Source: Alentia gelatinosa
Taxonomy: Eukaryota; Annelida; Polychaeta; Phyllodocida; Polynoidae
NCBI GenBank assembly: GCA_950022655.1
Contig: OX465589.1
Span: forward strand, 30,729,970 to 30,793,969
Direction: 5' to 3'
DNA: 64,000 bases
Positions 36,597 to 46,677 of this stretch are shown one piece after another. Position 1 is the first letter of the stretch. Every line of letters begins with the position of its first letter. Made by a program: the position numbers and the translations under genes. The notes under the pieces are model-generated. The model had not been told where the DNA came from, did not search any database, and saw only the letters and a program-made list of their open reading frames with translations.

Positions 36597-37187
36597 TTAT
36601 ATTTCAACCCAACCTTCAGGAAGTGATTTTGGTAATGGAGTTGATGGTGATGGTAATGGTGACAATGACTGTGAATGAGGATTCCTCTCCTTCTTTTTCT
36701 TCTTCTTCTCCTTATCCTTCGTAACCTCTCTTTTAAGAATACCTTTCAATTCTTCACCAAATGCTCTTCTCTGCCGTTTCAACTTCTGAGGGGTGTGCTC
36801 TCTCTCATCTGTTCCACTGTCTGCTGAGTCCTCGTAGTGTACTCGTTTTGTCGGGATTGAACCACCAGTCATAGTTTTCTTACTCTTTATTTCCTTCCTG
36901 TAAGACTTCAAGTATTCTTTAGGAGGTACTGGGAGATGAGGATAACGGGTACCAGTATCTGTGTCTGTACCTGTGTCTGAACCTGTACCTGTATCTGTAT
37001 CTGAAACTGCATCAGTATCAGAATCAGTTCCGCTGTCTCTTTTCTGTTGCGAGTGTGGTTGGTGTGTGGAGGATTTTTCTTTTATCAACTCAGCCTCCTG
37101 TTTTTCCTTCATGCTTATTTCATATGAGTGTTTCAGTTTCTCAAAGAATACTTTCGGTACAACAATCAATTTATCCGTATAACTCAT
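36597..37187 (-). CDS. Charged low-complexity Polinton protein
   Basis: 196 codons, ATG at 37187, 6 bp after the small basic gene and meeting the integrase start. It contains a helical charged N-terminus, an Asp/Thr/Ser/Gly repeat of the type SDTDTGTG (residues about 52-85), a basic cluster (KLKRQRRAF), a run of lysines and a Ser/Pro-rich C-terminus ending LPEGWVEI. No family recognised; a DNA-associated core or scaffold role is only a guess from charge and context. Confidence 0.5.
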   Translation of the reverse strand: MSYTDKLIVVPKVFFEKLKHSYEISMKEKQEAELIKEKSSTHQPHSQQKRDSGTDSDTDAVSDTDTGTGSDTGTDTDTGTRYPHLPVPPKEYLKSYRKEIKSKKTMTGGSIPTKRVHYEDSADSGTDEREHTPQKLKRQRRAFGEELKGILKREVTKDKEKKKKKKERNPHSQSLSPLPSPSTPLPKSLPEGWVEI

Positions 37188-37193
37188 AATATT

Positions 37194-37517
37194 CTATTTC
37201 CTCCAGATATAACTAAATTCTCTTAGAAGTAGAGCTATAGCTTTAGCAGCTTTCACTACAGCTACTCTACGTTTGATCCAGGCTAATTTGTTTTCTCCTA
37301 TTGTACCTACTACGCGTAGAGTTTTCTTGTATGCCTTCAATACTCTCAAAGTGTTTTGACTCACGTTCACGATTCCTTTCAATACATTGATAACTATCTC
37401 AGCTATAGCAAGAATCTGTTCCCTTGACGCTGTTCGTAGCACACACTGTCGCTGCTTTATAGATGTAGTGGATGCAATAAACCTTAGGAAATATATGGTA
37501 GAATCTACCCTTCCCAT
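37194..37517 (-). CDS. Small basic protein conserved in Polinton-like elements
   Basis: 107 codons from the ATG at 37517; the frame is open from 37541 but begins there with GTG, so I prefer the internal ATG. It is helical and basic: LRTASREQILAIAEIVINVL, GIVNVSQNTLRVLKAYKKTL and WIKRRVAVVKAAKAI. Short proteins with this pattern (a Q/E-rich helix, an N-V-L-x-G step, then an L-x-x-Y/F-K-K helix) accompany invertebrate Polintons next to the ATPase, as far as I know. Function unknown; nucleic-acid binding is plausible. It lies 24 bp downstream of the ATPase gene. Confidence 0.6.
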   Translation of the reverse strand: MGRVDSTIYFLRFIASTTSIKQRQCVLRTASREQILAIAEIVINVLKGIVNVSQNTLRVLKAYKKTLRVVGTIGENKLAWIKRRVAVVKAAKAIALLLREFSYIWRK

Positions 37518-37540
37518 GGTGAAACTACGTTCAATATTCA

Positions 37541-38224
37541 CTAGTTCCTCACTTTATACACGATGCAGCACTCCTCAGGAAATATCCTCGTTCTAATCCT
37601 GTACCCGTCTTCACACCCTTGAGTCATATCCAGAAATAGGTATCCATACGGTGTCTTCTGAGTAATATCATTATAAGCTTCAACTATAGCTGAAGAAAAC
37701 TGTTTCCCCATTTGTCTAGCAATAGTTGATACCTGTCCTCCATCTCTAGGGTTTTTAAATATCCCATTATACTCTGTATTGAGAGAGATTGTACGCGCAT
37801 GTCGCCCTGCCTCAAAAATGTTCTGTGATATAAAATATACGCTGATTCCCATATGATGTGACCCCACCGTAAACAGTTTCTGTATCTCTAAAGTGTTGAC
37901 TACTTCTTTCATAAGATCGTCGAGTACAATCAAGCAATGCTCATTATTAACAAAAGAGTTTATAGTATGTAAATTAGGTAGTCCTTCGTGAAATTCTATA
38001 TCGTCAATCTCACTTCTTATTTCCTCATACACTCTTTGATAAACCGAGTAACAGAACAGAACTTTTTTAGGGTAATTACCATTTTGATACATCACACGTC
38101 TCCTCTTTAGTATATTCATAACAAAAAATGTTTTACCGCACTTAGACGGACCACTTATACATAAGGTAGATGCCGGTTTCAGTAAAAGTTCATTCCTCAT
38201 AATCTCCTTTACAATTTCAGCCAT
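37541..38224 (-). CDS. Polinton FtsK/HerA-type genome-packaging ATPase
   Basis: 227 codons, ATG at 38224, about the usual length for this family. Walker A GPSKCGKT is at residues 25-32, Walker B CLIVLDDL at 97-104, and a sensor-like FISQNIF at 131-137. This P-loop ATPase would drive DNA into the capsid. It is uninterrupted and is the first gene of the minus-strand cluster. No clear promoter is seen upstream, where a CTT microsatellite lies. Confidence 0.85.
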   Translation of the reverse strand: MAEIVKEIMRNELLLKPASTLCISGPSKCGKTFFVMNILKRRRVMYQNGNYPKKVLFCYSVYQRVYEEIRSEIDDIEFHEGLPNLHTINSFVNNEHCLIVLDDLMKEVVNTLEIQKLFTVGSHHMGISVYFISQNIFEAGRHARTISLNTEYNGIFKNPRDGGQVSTIARQMGKQFSSAIVEAYNDITQKTPYGYLFLDMTQGCEDGYRIRTRIFPEECCIVYKVRN

Positions 38225-38978
38225 GTTCCTCTTGTTTCTTCTTCTTCTTCTTCTTCTTCTTCTTGTTTTTTCTTCTTCTTCTTCTTCTTCTTCTTCTTTT
38301 ACTCTCAGAGATGAATACTGTGTTTACCGCTCGTAATTAGCTAGCGGTGCAAGTGGGGGTGCGCACATAGCTGACACCGCTCTTCGAAACCCCTCAGTCC
38401 CGCGAGCGATCCGGTGTTTACCGTGTTTACCGATCGTAATTAGCTAGCGGCACGTGGTGCCCACATAGCTGACACCGCTCTTCAAAACCCCTCAGTCCCG
38501 CGAGCGATCCCGCTCACATCTAGTGCTGCAGCCCTGGCGGATCGTGTGGGAACTATCCTAATGTACTGTACTGTACCGCACTGCCGCTCTACCGGAGTAT
38601 GGTCAAACTCACTCGACTGTATTATTGAACAGGGTGATCAGGGCTAATGTCAATCAGTCAATACATACATACATACATGTATGGAGGTTTCTTCCACTCC
38701 ACCTTCTAATTACGATCGGTCAACATTTTATATCAAAGGACGTGTTTACCACACACAGGTTTCCCTAAACTAATTACGAACGGAAAACACCACACCCCTC
38801 CGAGACGTGTTTACCCTGCAGCTCGAGGCACCACGAAATGTGTGCTCGGCCGTGTTTACCCCTGCGGAGCACCACGCTCCGGTGAACGCGAACAATACCC
38901 GAGATAATCCCTTCAGGTGACCCGGCGCAGACTTCCCGGCACGGTATGCTCATAATACAAACAACCTCGACCAAAAGA
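38225..38978. repeat. CTT microsatellite and GTGTTTACC motif cluster
   Basis: 38226-38300 is a (CTT)n tract. From 38320 a segment of about 100 bp (gtgtttaccg, tcgtaattagctagcgg, tagctgacaccgctcttc, cgcgagcgatcc) is tandemly repeated at 38423. The word GTGTTTACC occurs six times (38320, 38414, 38423, 38742, 38807 and 38852) and taattacga-type words accompany several of them. A short (ATAC)n run lies near 38661. No gene is supported. This may include the lost end of the Polinton. Confidence 0.7.
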
Positions 38979-40217
38979 CAATAGATTGGGCAATAAACAA
39001 ACGAAAGAACAATCTGCGGAGCACCACGCATGACTGATTTTAAACAATTGATTCTGTGGTCTATACAGCTATGTATACTACTACTGACGTGCCGCGATAT
39101 TGCCCTTCCGATACAAAATCCATATCCTAACAAAATCGTAGAGCTTATCGGGGCAGTTGGTAAGTTTTCTACGATAACGCTACTGACACGGCTCAACGCG
39201 CACTGATGTGAACTGATGCAAAACCTGTATCACAGTGTAAAGATGACTCTTTTAACGGGAAATCATATGAAATAATCGATAGAAAATTATGAAATTTTCA
39301 GAATCTGTAGAATCTATAATGCTAAAGCGGCTCTGCAAAAATTGTGAAATTTGATAGTAGATAAGGTCTCAAAACGATCATTTTATACTTTAACTGAGGT
39401 ATCATATAATATTGTTTTGTATCTACAGATAAAATATCAATCTTAAATATGCATTATTTCTGGAATTATAAAGGAAATATGGTAAATTACACTGGTTGCA
39501 TCATGAGCTATATCGGGGTGTATCGGGACCATGGCACCTTTTTCATGCACCCTCCCAATACGTTACGACACGCACCGACGCGAACCGATACGCTACGATA
39601 TGCCTTGCGACGTGCTACGATATGGTAATTTTGTATCGGCTCGCGTCGGCTTGTGTCGGCGTTGGTGGGTGCAGGGTCTTAGGGTTAGAGTTAGGTTTAG
39701 GGTTAGGGTTGGGGTTGAACTTAAAACGCCATTCTAACAGTATCCTGCATACAGGTACAGGTACCGGTACAATAATATTAAGTTCTCTGATGCATTGTAG
39801 TTTTGAAATGCATTGTTTACTAAGCTGTACATCTAGATTTTGAGAATGATAAGAATCAATGGAAGCAAAACACACACCATAGGTGTCATTTCCTAACAAC
39901 TGTAACTAAATATCCAAGCACAGTCTACCTGAGTCGAGGGCAGACACTGCAGAATGGACACTCAAAACTCGCTCACATTTTCAGCAAAATTTGAAGCTAA
40001 GGTAATATAAATAGTAATAATACTTCCAAAATATTCTACTTTATGTATATCCATGTTTGCATCTATTAAATACTCAAGTTCAGTACTGGAAAAAATGGGT
40101 CGAATTTGTTGTGGGTCGAGTTCCATTTACGGGTCGAGTTTGTTGTGGGTCGAGTTTTTTATTGATCGATTTCGTTGCGGGTCGAGTTTTCGAGTATTCA
40201 TGAGTGACTCTAATTGG

Positions 40218-40554
40218 TTAAGGGTTAGGGTTAGGGTTAGGATTAGGGTTAGGGTAGGGATAGGGTAAGGGTAAGGGTTAGGGTTAGGATAGGGTAAGGG
40301 TTAGGGATAGGGTTAGGGAGAGGGTTAGTGATAGGGATAGGGATAGTGTTAGTGTTAGGGTTAGGGTTGGTGTTGAACTTAAAACGCCCTTCTAACAGTA
40401 TCCTGCAATACAGGGTTAGGGTTAGGGATAGGGTAAGGGTTAGGGTTGGGATAGGGATAGGGTCAGGGTTAGAGTTAGGATAGGGTTAGGGATAGGGTTA
40501 AGGATGGAGTTAGGGATGGGGATAGGGATAGGGTTAGGGTTAGGGTTAGGGTTA
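40218..40554 (+). repeat. TTAGGG-like tract in second array
   Basis: Degenerate TTAGGG/ATAGGG words, G-rich on plus, interrupted by the conserved gaacttaaaacgcccttc spacer near 40375. It ends abruptly at the duplicated 110-bp junction segment. Confidence 0.85.
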
Positions 40555-41802
40555 AAGACAATAGATTTGGCAATAAACAAACGAAAGAACAATCTGCGGA
40601 GCACCACGCATGACTGATTTTAAACAATTGATTCTGTGGTCTATACAGCTATGTATACTACTACTGACGCGCCGCGATATTGCCCTTCCGATACAAAATC
40701 CATATCCTAACAAAATCGTAGAGCTTATCGGGGCAGTTGGTAAGTTTTCTACGATAACGCTACTGACATAGCTCAACGCGCACCGATGTGAACTGATGCA
40801 AAACCTGTATCGCAGTGTAAAGATGACTCTTTTAACGGAAAATCATATGAAATAATCGATAGAAAATTATGAAATTTTTAGAATCTGTAGAATCTATAAT
40901 GCTAAAGCGGCTCTGCAAAAATTGTGAAATTTGATAGTAGATAAGGTCTCAAAACGATCATTTTATACTTTAACTGAGGTATCATATAATATTGTTTTGT
41001 ATCTACAGATAAAATATCAATCTTAAATATGCATTATTTCTGGAATTATAAAGGAAATATGGTAAATTACACTGGTTGCATCATGAGCTATATCGGGGTG
41101 TATCGGGACCATGGCACCTTTTTCATGCACCCTCCCAATACGTTACGTCACGCACCGACGCGAACCGATACGCTACGATATGCCTTGCGACGTGCTACGA
41201 TATGGTAATTTTGTATCGACTCGCGTCGGCTTGTGTCGGCGTTGGTGGGTGCAGGGTCTTAGGGTTAGAGTTAGGTTTAGGGTTAGGGTTGGGGTTGAAC
41301 TTAAAACGCCATTCTAACAGTATCCTGCAATACAGGTACAGGTACCGGTACAATAATATTAAGTTCTCTGATGCATTGTAGTTTTGAAATGCATTGTTAA
41401 CTAAGCTGTTCATCTAGATTTTGAGAATGATAAGAATCAATGGAAGCAAAACACACACCATAGGTGTCATTTCCTAACAACTGTAACTAAATATCCAAGC
41501 ACAGTCTACCTGAGTCGAGGGCAGACACTGCAGAATGGACACTCAAAACTCGCTCACATTTTCAGCAAAATTTGAAGCTAAGGTAATATAAATAGTAATA
41601 ATACTTCCAAAATATTCTACTTCATGTATATCCATATTTGCATCTATTAAATACTCAAGTTCAGTACTGGAAAAAAATGGGTCGAATTCGTTGTGGGTCG
41701 AGTTCCATTTACGGGTCGAGTTTGTTGTGGGTCGAGTTTTTTATTGATCGATTTCGTTGCGGGTCGAGTTTTCAAGTATTCATGAGTGACTCTAATTGGT
41801 TA

Positions 41803-41894
41803 AGGGTTAGGGTTAGGGTTAGGGTTAGGGTTAGGATAGGGTAAGGGTTAGGGTTAGGGTTAAGTACAGGGATAGGAATAGGGATAGGGTTAGG
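41803..41894 (+). repeat. TTAGGG-like tract abutting Gypsy copy 2
   Basis: A short tract that breaks off at gggttagg, where the antisense 3' end of Gypsy copy 2 begins without a spacer. The tract is shorter than in other monomers, which shows that the junction lies inside it. Confidence 0.85.
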
Positions 41895-43000
41895 ATGAAA
41901 GAATGTAGGACTAGCCTCGCTAGCACCTTGAATAAATTTGATATTCACCCATCTTGAGCCGGGGAGTGTATTTCTTGAGCGTCGGGCAGGGAAGACTCGA
42001 CAGTCGCGGACCTACAGGTGGTCAGCCCGGCCTGTCGAGCACTCTGCCTCCAGCTGTTCCGGATCTTGTTGAAGTCCTTTGTCGGCTCCCGGCGAGTGAA
42101 GTGTCGTTCTCTTTCTCATCTTGGAGTATCAAGCCCAGCTGGCCCACCGGCGTAGCAGACCTACTACATTCAGCCCGATACCGGCGGGTGCTGGGCTTCC
42201 CACTGTTCTTCAGTTTGGAAGACATCCATATGTAGAGAAGGGTCAGCCTCGCTAGACACCTTCTGTGTTGAAAAGTTTCCGAATACGGAAATAACGGCCA
42301 AAAAGGCAAAACAATTCTCCATCCACCTGGTAAGAGTGTGTGGTATCAGTGTTCTTTCATTTGGCTCCAGCTATACTGGCATATTTTTCCTCAGCTCAAA
42401 TCGAGTACCAATTAAGGCCCCAATTTTAAGCCGGATTCCAGAACTCACGATCACCGACCCAAGGTAGAAATAGCCGGTGTAATCCAACAGAACAGGGATT
42501 ACGTCTACTATCTCATTATCGAGTCAATGAACTCAGTTCCGACACAGACCTGGTAAGTCAGTCCTATACCCGAAAGGAATAGTCTTCCTTACCTGGTACC
42601 AGGGACTAGTGTGGACAGGATCCACACCACAGGCCGGAGGTTTTCGTGATGGGGGCCTAACCATCGAGAGAACCTTCAGCCGTCTGAAACCAGGGTTGTG
42701 CCTTAGGGAAGTCATTTTACTGGCTTTCCCCAGCCCCAACCCAGGATCGCTTATCATTGGTCGCTCCTAACTTTCCCTCTACCCCTCCCAGCGATCCTTG
42801 CGGTTCGCTGAGAAAGTGCAGAATTCTGGCTAGGAGGCCACATTCTGGAAGTAGCTAGGTCGGAATAAATTTTTCCTCCCCAGGACTTTCCATACCCGTC
42901 TGACTTCGGATCAAGGAGAGTTGTTGGCTCTGCTGGTTCCGAGTTTAGACGGCGTCTTCCCGGCCTGTTAGGCACCAGCCGAGTCGGTTGTTGTCAACCT
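41895..43000 (-). other. 3' non-coding region of Gypsy copy 2
   Basis: 1.1 kb downstream of the last ORF3 frame. No long conserved frame is seen on the sense strand. A purine-rich run lies near 42770-42790 on the minus strand (gggaggggtagagggaaag), a possible polypurine tract, but no LTR start follows it. The word agcctcgctag recurs at 41913 and 42245 with shared flanks. A 93-codon plus-strand frame at 41954-42235 has no support. Confidence 0.5.
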
Positions 43001-46000
43001 CTAGATATCCTCGTCAGAGGATATCCTGAGGTCGAGAAGTTCCGACTGGCTTGGTGTGCTAGCCGTCGGTGGAACCGACGTTGCCGGGGCGGTCCTCTGT
43101 GGTCGCAGTGGACTCAGCACAGACGTAGGCTGCAACTGAGACATCAACTGCTGCAGAGAGGTTGGTCTGGTATCTAAAAAGATTCCAGACTCCAACGGGA
43201 TGATGTTGGCATTCACCCCCAGTGCCCCACTTTGTTCCTCGGGCTGATCTATCGGCTTAGCCTTGGAGGGCTTCGCTGATTTCTCAGCCCGTGTCACGGC
43301 GGGAGGCATCCTCGACTGTAGGACTTCAGTCTGATCCTGTTGGATCTGACCTGGTCCTGACAGCGGAGTGTTCACACTGACATCCATAGGCTTGGCCTGA
43401 CTGTCAGTGGGTCGTTCATCTCGGGTGTCCTGGTGGGAAGTTTCTTCCACGGGTGACCATCCCAACATGCCGGCGAGCTGCCGACGTGTCGGGTTTGATT
43501 CTTCCGTGGTGAACTGAAGAAATCTTCCCCGGCTCCTTTGTCGGGCCAACCACGCTTCCTCAAGGGCTTGCGGGTCGTCACCGATGTCATAGAGCGACAT
43601 ACCCAAGTGCCGAAGACAACGTTCATCTTGGCGATGGGTCTGGGCTTCCGCCCGGGCAAACTTCGATTGGGCCGTGGTTTTAGCAATACGCGCGTCCTCT
43701 AAGTCCAACACGTACTGTTTAGCCAGGCCCTTCGTGGCTTCCCTCACCTCGAACCGGGCTAGATTAACTAGCTCCTGAACGAGGCCCTCATGGAGAGACT
43801 GAGCGCCCCTTCGGACGTGACTCTAGTTGATCCGCCCGTTGGACGTATTCAACCGACATCGCACAGGGAGAAGAAGTCACCTTCGAAGCAACGGGTGGTT
43901 GTGTCGTTGGTTTCTTCTTTACCTCAACAACCGGGTTGGCTGGTGGAGGGAGTGCCGGAAAGGCCTCTTCATCCACAACTTTCCCGGGTGCTTGGGTAGC
44001 ACCTCTGTTGAGCGGGGAAACTCCCAGGAGACTTGAGCTAGGATGAGTCCCAGCTGGTTTTTCCGTGGGTCCGCTGGCTTTAGAAGCCGTTGGAATGTTC
44101 CCTTCGCTCTTGTCTGAGAGTAGTTTCAATCCCTCAGTCAACCTTGGCGCAACCTGGTAAGCAGCTTCCACCACGTCAGCGATGGTGTGCTTAATAGGAG
44201 CCAACTTCTTCTTAGGCTTCCGACTGGATCGCTCAGAAGTGTCACTCTCGCTGGACGAGGATGATGACAACTTCTTGACCCGTCGTTTAGCCTTCGAGGA
44301 CTTTTGAGACGGTTCCCGGCTAAGGGACCATTTCTTCCTCGACTCCTTTGACATCTGTCGATGTTTTGAAGCGGATAGCATCAGACTCCCAACCAGCCAG
44401 GATTCTTCTTCCATCCGATCTCACACAAATCTCGGGTTCCGGTTTGCCTTTCTGAGCATCGGAACCTAAGTCAATGAATCTCTGCCACAGCTTCATGACC
44501 CGTTCCCGAGCAGCAGCACCAGCAGTCCAGTGTTCCCGGGCAATGTGTCGGACTAGACACGATCGCCTCGAACTGGCACACCCAGCCTGGCAAGAACCAC
44601 CCTTCTTACCAAGACACTGTAGCCACGGTCGCTCAGCTAAGTGTACCTCGATGAGGTGCCTAGCGTAACGACCTTCAGTCGCGTAGGTCGGTGACAATTT
44701 CTTGTCCCTTCCATGGCAACTCAGAAAGACACAATGATTGCCGTTACCAAACTTGTGCCATGCGTACGCGATCCGGTCTTTGACCTGATCCTCGTACTTC
44801 AGTCGACTGACTCGGGACACTCCTTTCACCCGGTCGATGTACCAGGTGTTGGGAGAACCCTCGTCAACCAACCATTCCTCGTCATCTAAGGTTCCATCTA
44901 AACCGACACCATCTGGGATGTAATGCCGGTTCCCATGACGGAGATCTTCTAGGCAAGTATAAGTCTTGCCCAGCAAAGAGGCGGGTATCTGTCTAGCTAC
45001 CGTTCTCTTCCCAGCCCGCTTTAAGCCAGGCTGGAAATCACCGTCATCATTGTCGGGGTTAGATTTGGCCAGGGGTTTAGCCCTGTCCATCTCCGTTCCC
45101 CAACACTTGACATCTTCGCCACCCGTGGCACCTGTTGAGGTGCTCGGTGTAGCGTCAGCCGTACTAGGTCCTGCTTGCGCTGCGGGTTTGTCCGAGCCTT
45201 TCGACTCAGCCCCCTTCGACTCCTCGTGTTTCCCGGGTTGAGGTTTCCCTTTCCCCGAGTCACGCGATTCTAGCTGACCTTCACTTTTCGCCAACTCCGC
45301 TTCAGCCCGTTTCCGGGCTGCACGACGGAGTCGCTTCCAATTCTGCTTCGACAGCTGCGGTTCAGCCTTATTAGCATCCTGAGGCTTTGACACCTCAGTG
45401 TTGCTGACAGACTTCCCCGGCGCGGGTTTAGCCGGTTGTGACACTGGTTTATCACCTTTGCTGGACGACCCCGTTACAGAGTCGCCCCCAACTGACGAAT
45501 CAGTCTCCATAGCTGTCTCTGTACCAGCCTCGGTCCTTCCGGGTTTTGCTACCGGACCCGGGGCCAAAAAGGTCCCGGCTTCCGCCAGCTCTACTCCGGG
45601 TGGAGTCCAATTTTGGTACATTGACTGTACTATGGCACGCGTTTTGGGATCTGGGATCCCAGCCAACATCTGTTCCAGGCTCTGAGTAGAAACCTCATGC
45701 CTGGAATCCATTTCTTCAAAGAACTTCCTCGGAGAGCGACGACGCGGGCGGGCTCGACCTCGCCTTGGCGTATCACGCTCCGATTCGGAACCTTCGACCA
45801 TTACCACATCCGAATCAGAGGCCTCTGTTTTCACCGAGCTCGTCTTCGGACAGGCACCAGAAGAACCCTTAGCGGCCGGGGCCGCCTCGGACTTCTTCCC
45901 GGTGTGACTTTCTCCCTTTCCGGGTCGTTCATCTCGGGTTACCCCAAGAAGAACAGAGTCCTCAGACTCGTCCCCTTCCAGGTCAAAATCACCATCATCT

Positions 46001-46119
46001 GACCCGATGAGCAAAGCATCATCGTCCAGATCTGCCCCCCGCTCAGCCAAAGCTGAGGATCCGGGCAGGGGTGAGGGGAGCTCGCGCTCACCCTCCGTAG
46101 ACGGGGCACGGTCAGCCAT
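43001..46119 (-). pseudogene. Gypsy third ORF (zinc-finger protein), best copy
   Basis: ATG at 46119, then about 565 uninterrupted codons before the first lesion. Residues 1-60 are acidic; 70-150 are S/E/K-rich with a basic patch (RRGRARPRRRSPRK). A conserved helix-like segment EQMLAGIPDPKTRAIVQSMYQNW sits near 148-170. The middle is low-complexity P/K/S/E. Zinc fingers: C463-x4-C468-x19-H488-x4-H493, then C510, C514, C521, H525 and H530. A 19-bp deletion near 44428 and another frame change near 43800 follow; further frames give an S/K-rich linker and a C-terminal helical region (43747-43001) ending in an acidic tail. Total is about 1000 codons. Family unknown; nucleic-acid binding is the inferred role. 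Confidence 0.72.
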
Positions 46120-46677
46120 GCTGCTACCGCCCGACTCCCGTGGTGCTAGGCAACACTCCGATCACAGAGTGAAGACTACTGAAAAACAGGGTCTTATATA
46201 CTCCTAGATTCGCAGTCGCGAACCAATCAACCGTGTCGAGACTGGCTCATCTTCAGCGTCTCAACACCGCATGCGTGAAGAAACCAAAGGTCAGCGTTAC
46301 GCTAGACTTGATTTGTTCACGCCTTCAATCACCCAGCACAGGTTCCGAAACCCGGGGAAACCCCTTTTTGAGCTCCACCCCGAGTTCTCCACCGTGTGGA
46401 TTTTCTTATCGCCGTCGTGTATCTCGTTGATAGTATGGGAGGCTTGTACAATTTTCATATAAATGGATCAGACCTTACAGAGCGTTAGGCAATTCTGCAG
46501 CCTCTAGAGGGTCCTCGACGGGGTCCCTTAGAGCAACGTCTGGGCTGCGGCACACAACGACTGATTTTAAGGTAACTGTTTGATCAACATTCATGTATAA
46601 TTGACACGCCACTGACTACCAACGATCTACATTTCGTACCATTGCTTCTCGTTGTGTTTTCGACAACCCCGGCACCA
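46120..46677 (-). promoter_or_regulatory. Spacer with TATA-like promoter, Gypsy copy 2
   Basis: Conserved counterpart of 28690-29257. TATATAAG is seen on the minus strand around 46195-46202 and the hairpin before the ATG is present with one mismatch (gtgttgcctagcaccac). No coding supported. Confidence 0.5.

Larger units (their letters stand above)
32084..38224 (-). mobile_element. Partial Polinton/Maverick element
   Basis: Minus-strand gene order: FtsK/HerA-type packaging ATPase, small basic protein, charged protein, retroviral-type integrase with chromodomain, penton-type minor capsid protein, two unidentified proteins, and double jelly-roll major capsid protein cut at its C-terminus. The combination of integrase, ATPase and two capsid proteins identifies Polintons (Mavericks, related to adintoviruses). 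No family-B DNA polymerase, maturation protease or terminal inverted repeats are visible, so the element is partial; its true right end may lie between 38225 and 38978. Confidence 0.88.
38979..41894. repeat. Two further satellite monomers with duplicated junction
   Basis: Two tandem copies offset by about 1,580 bp (anchors atgcattatttctgg at 39449 and 41029). Each begins with a 110-bp non-satellite segment (gacaatagatt... at 38979 and 40555) and continues into the same monomer core, hairpin, gggtcgag block and TTAGGG-like tract as in 1-21917. The orientation matches the main array. The first copy follows unrelated DNA; the second follows the telomere-like tract of the first. Confidence 0.9.

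Noticed and set aside
37194..37541. Start of the small Polinton gene at 37541
   Set aside because: The codon there is GTG; the first ATG in frame is at 37517, so the shorter form is preferred.
41954..42235. 93-codon plus-strand frame in the 3' region of Gypsy copy 2
   Set aside because: Antisense to the element and without motif or second copy in the window.
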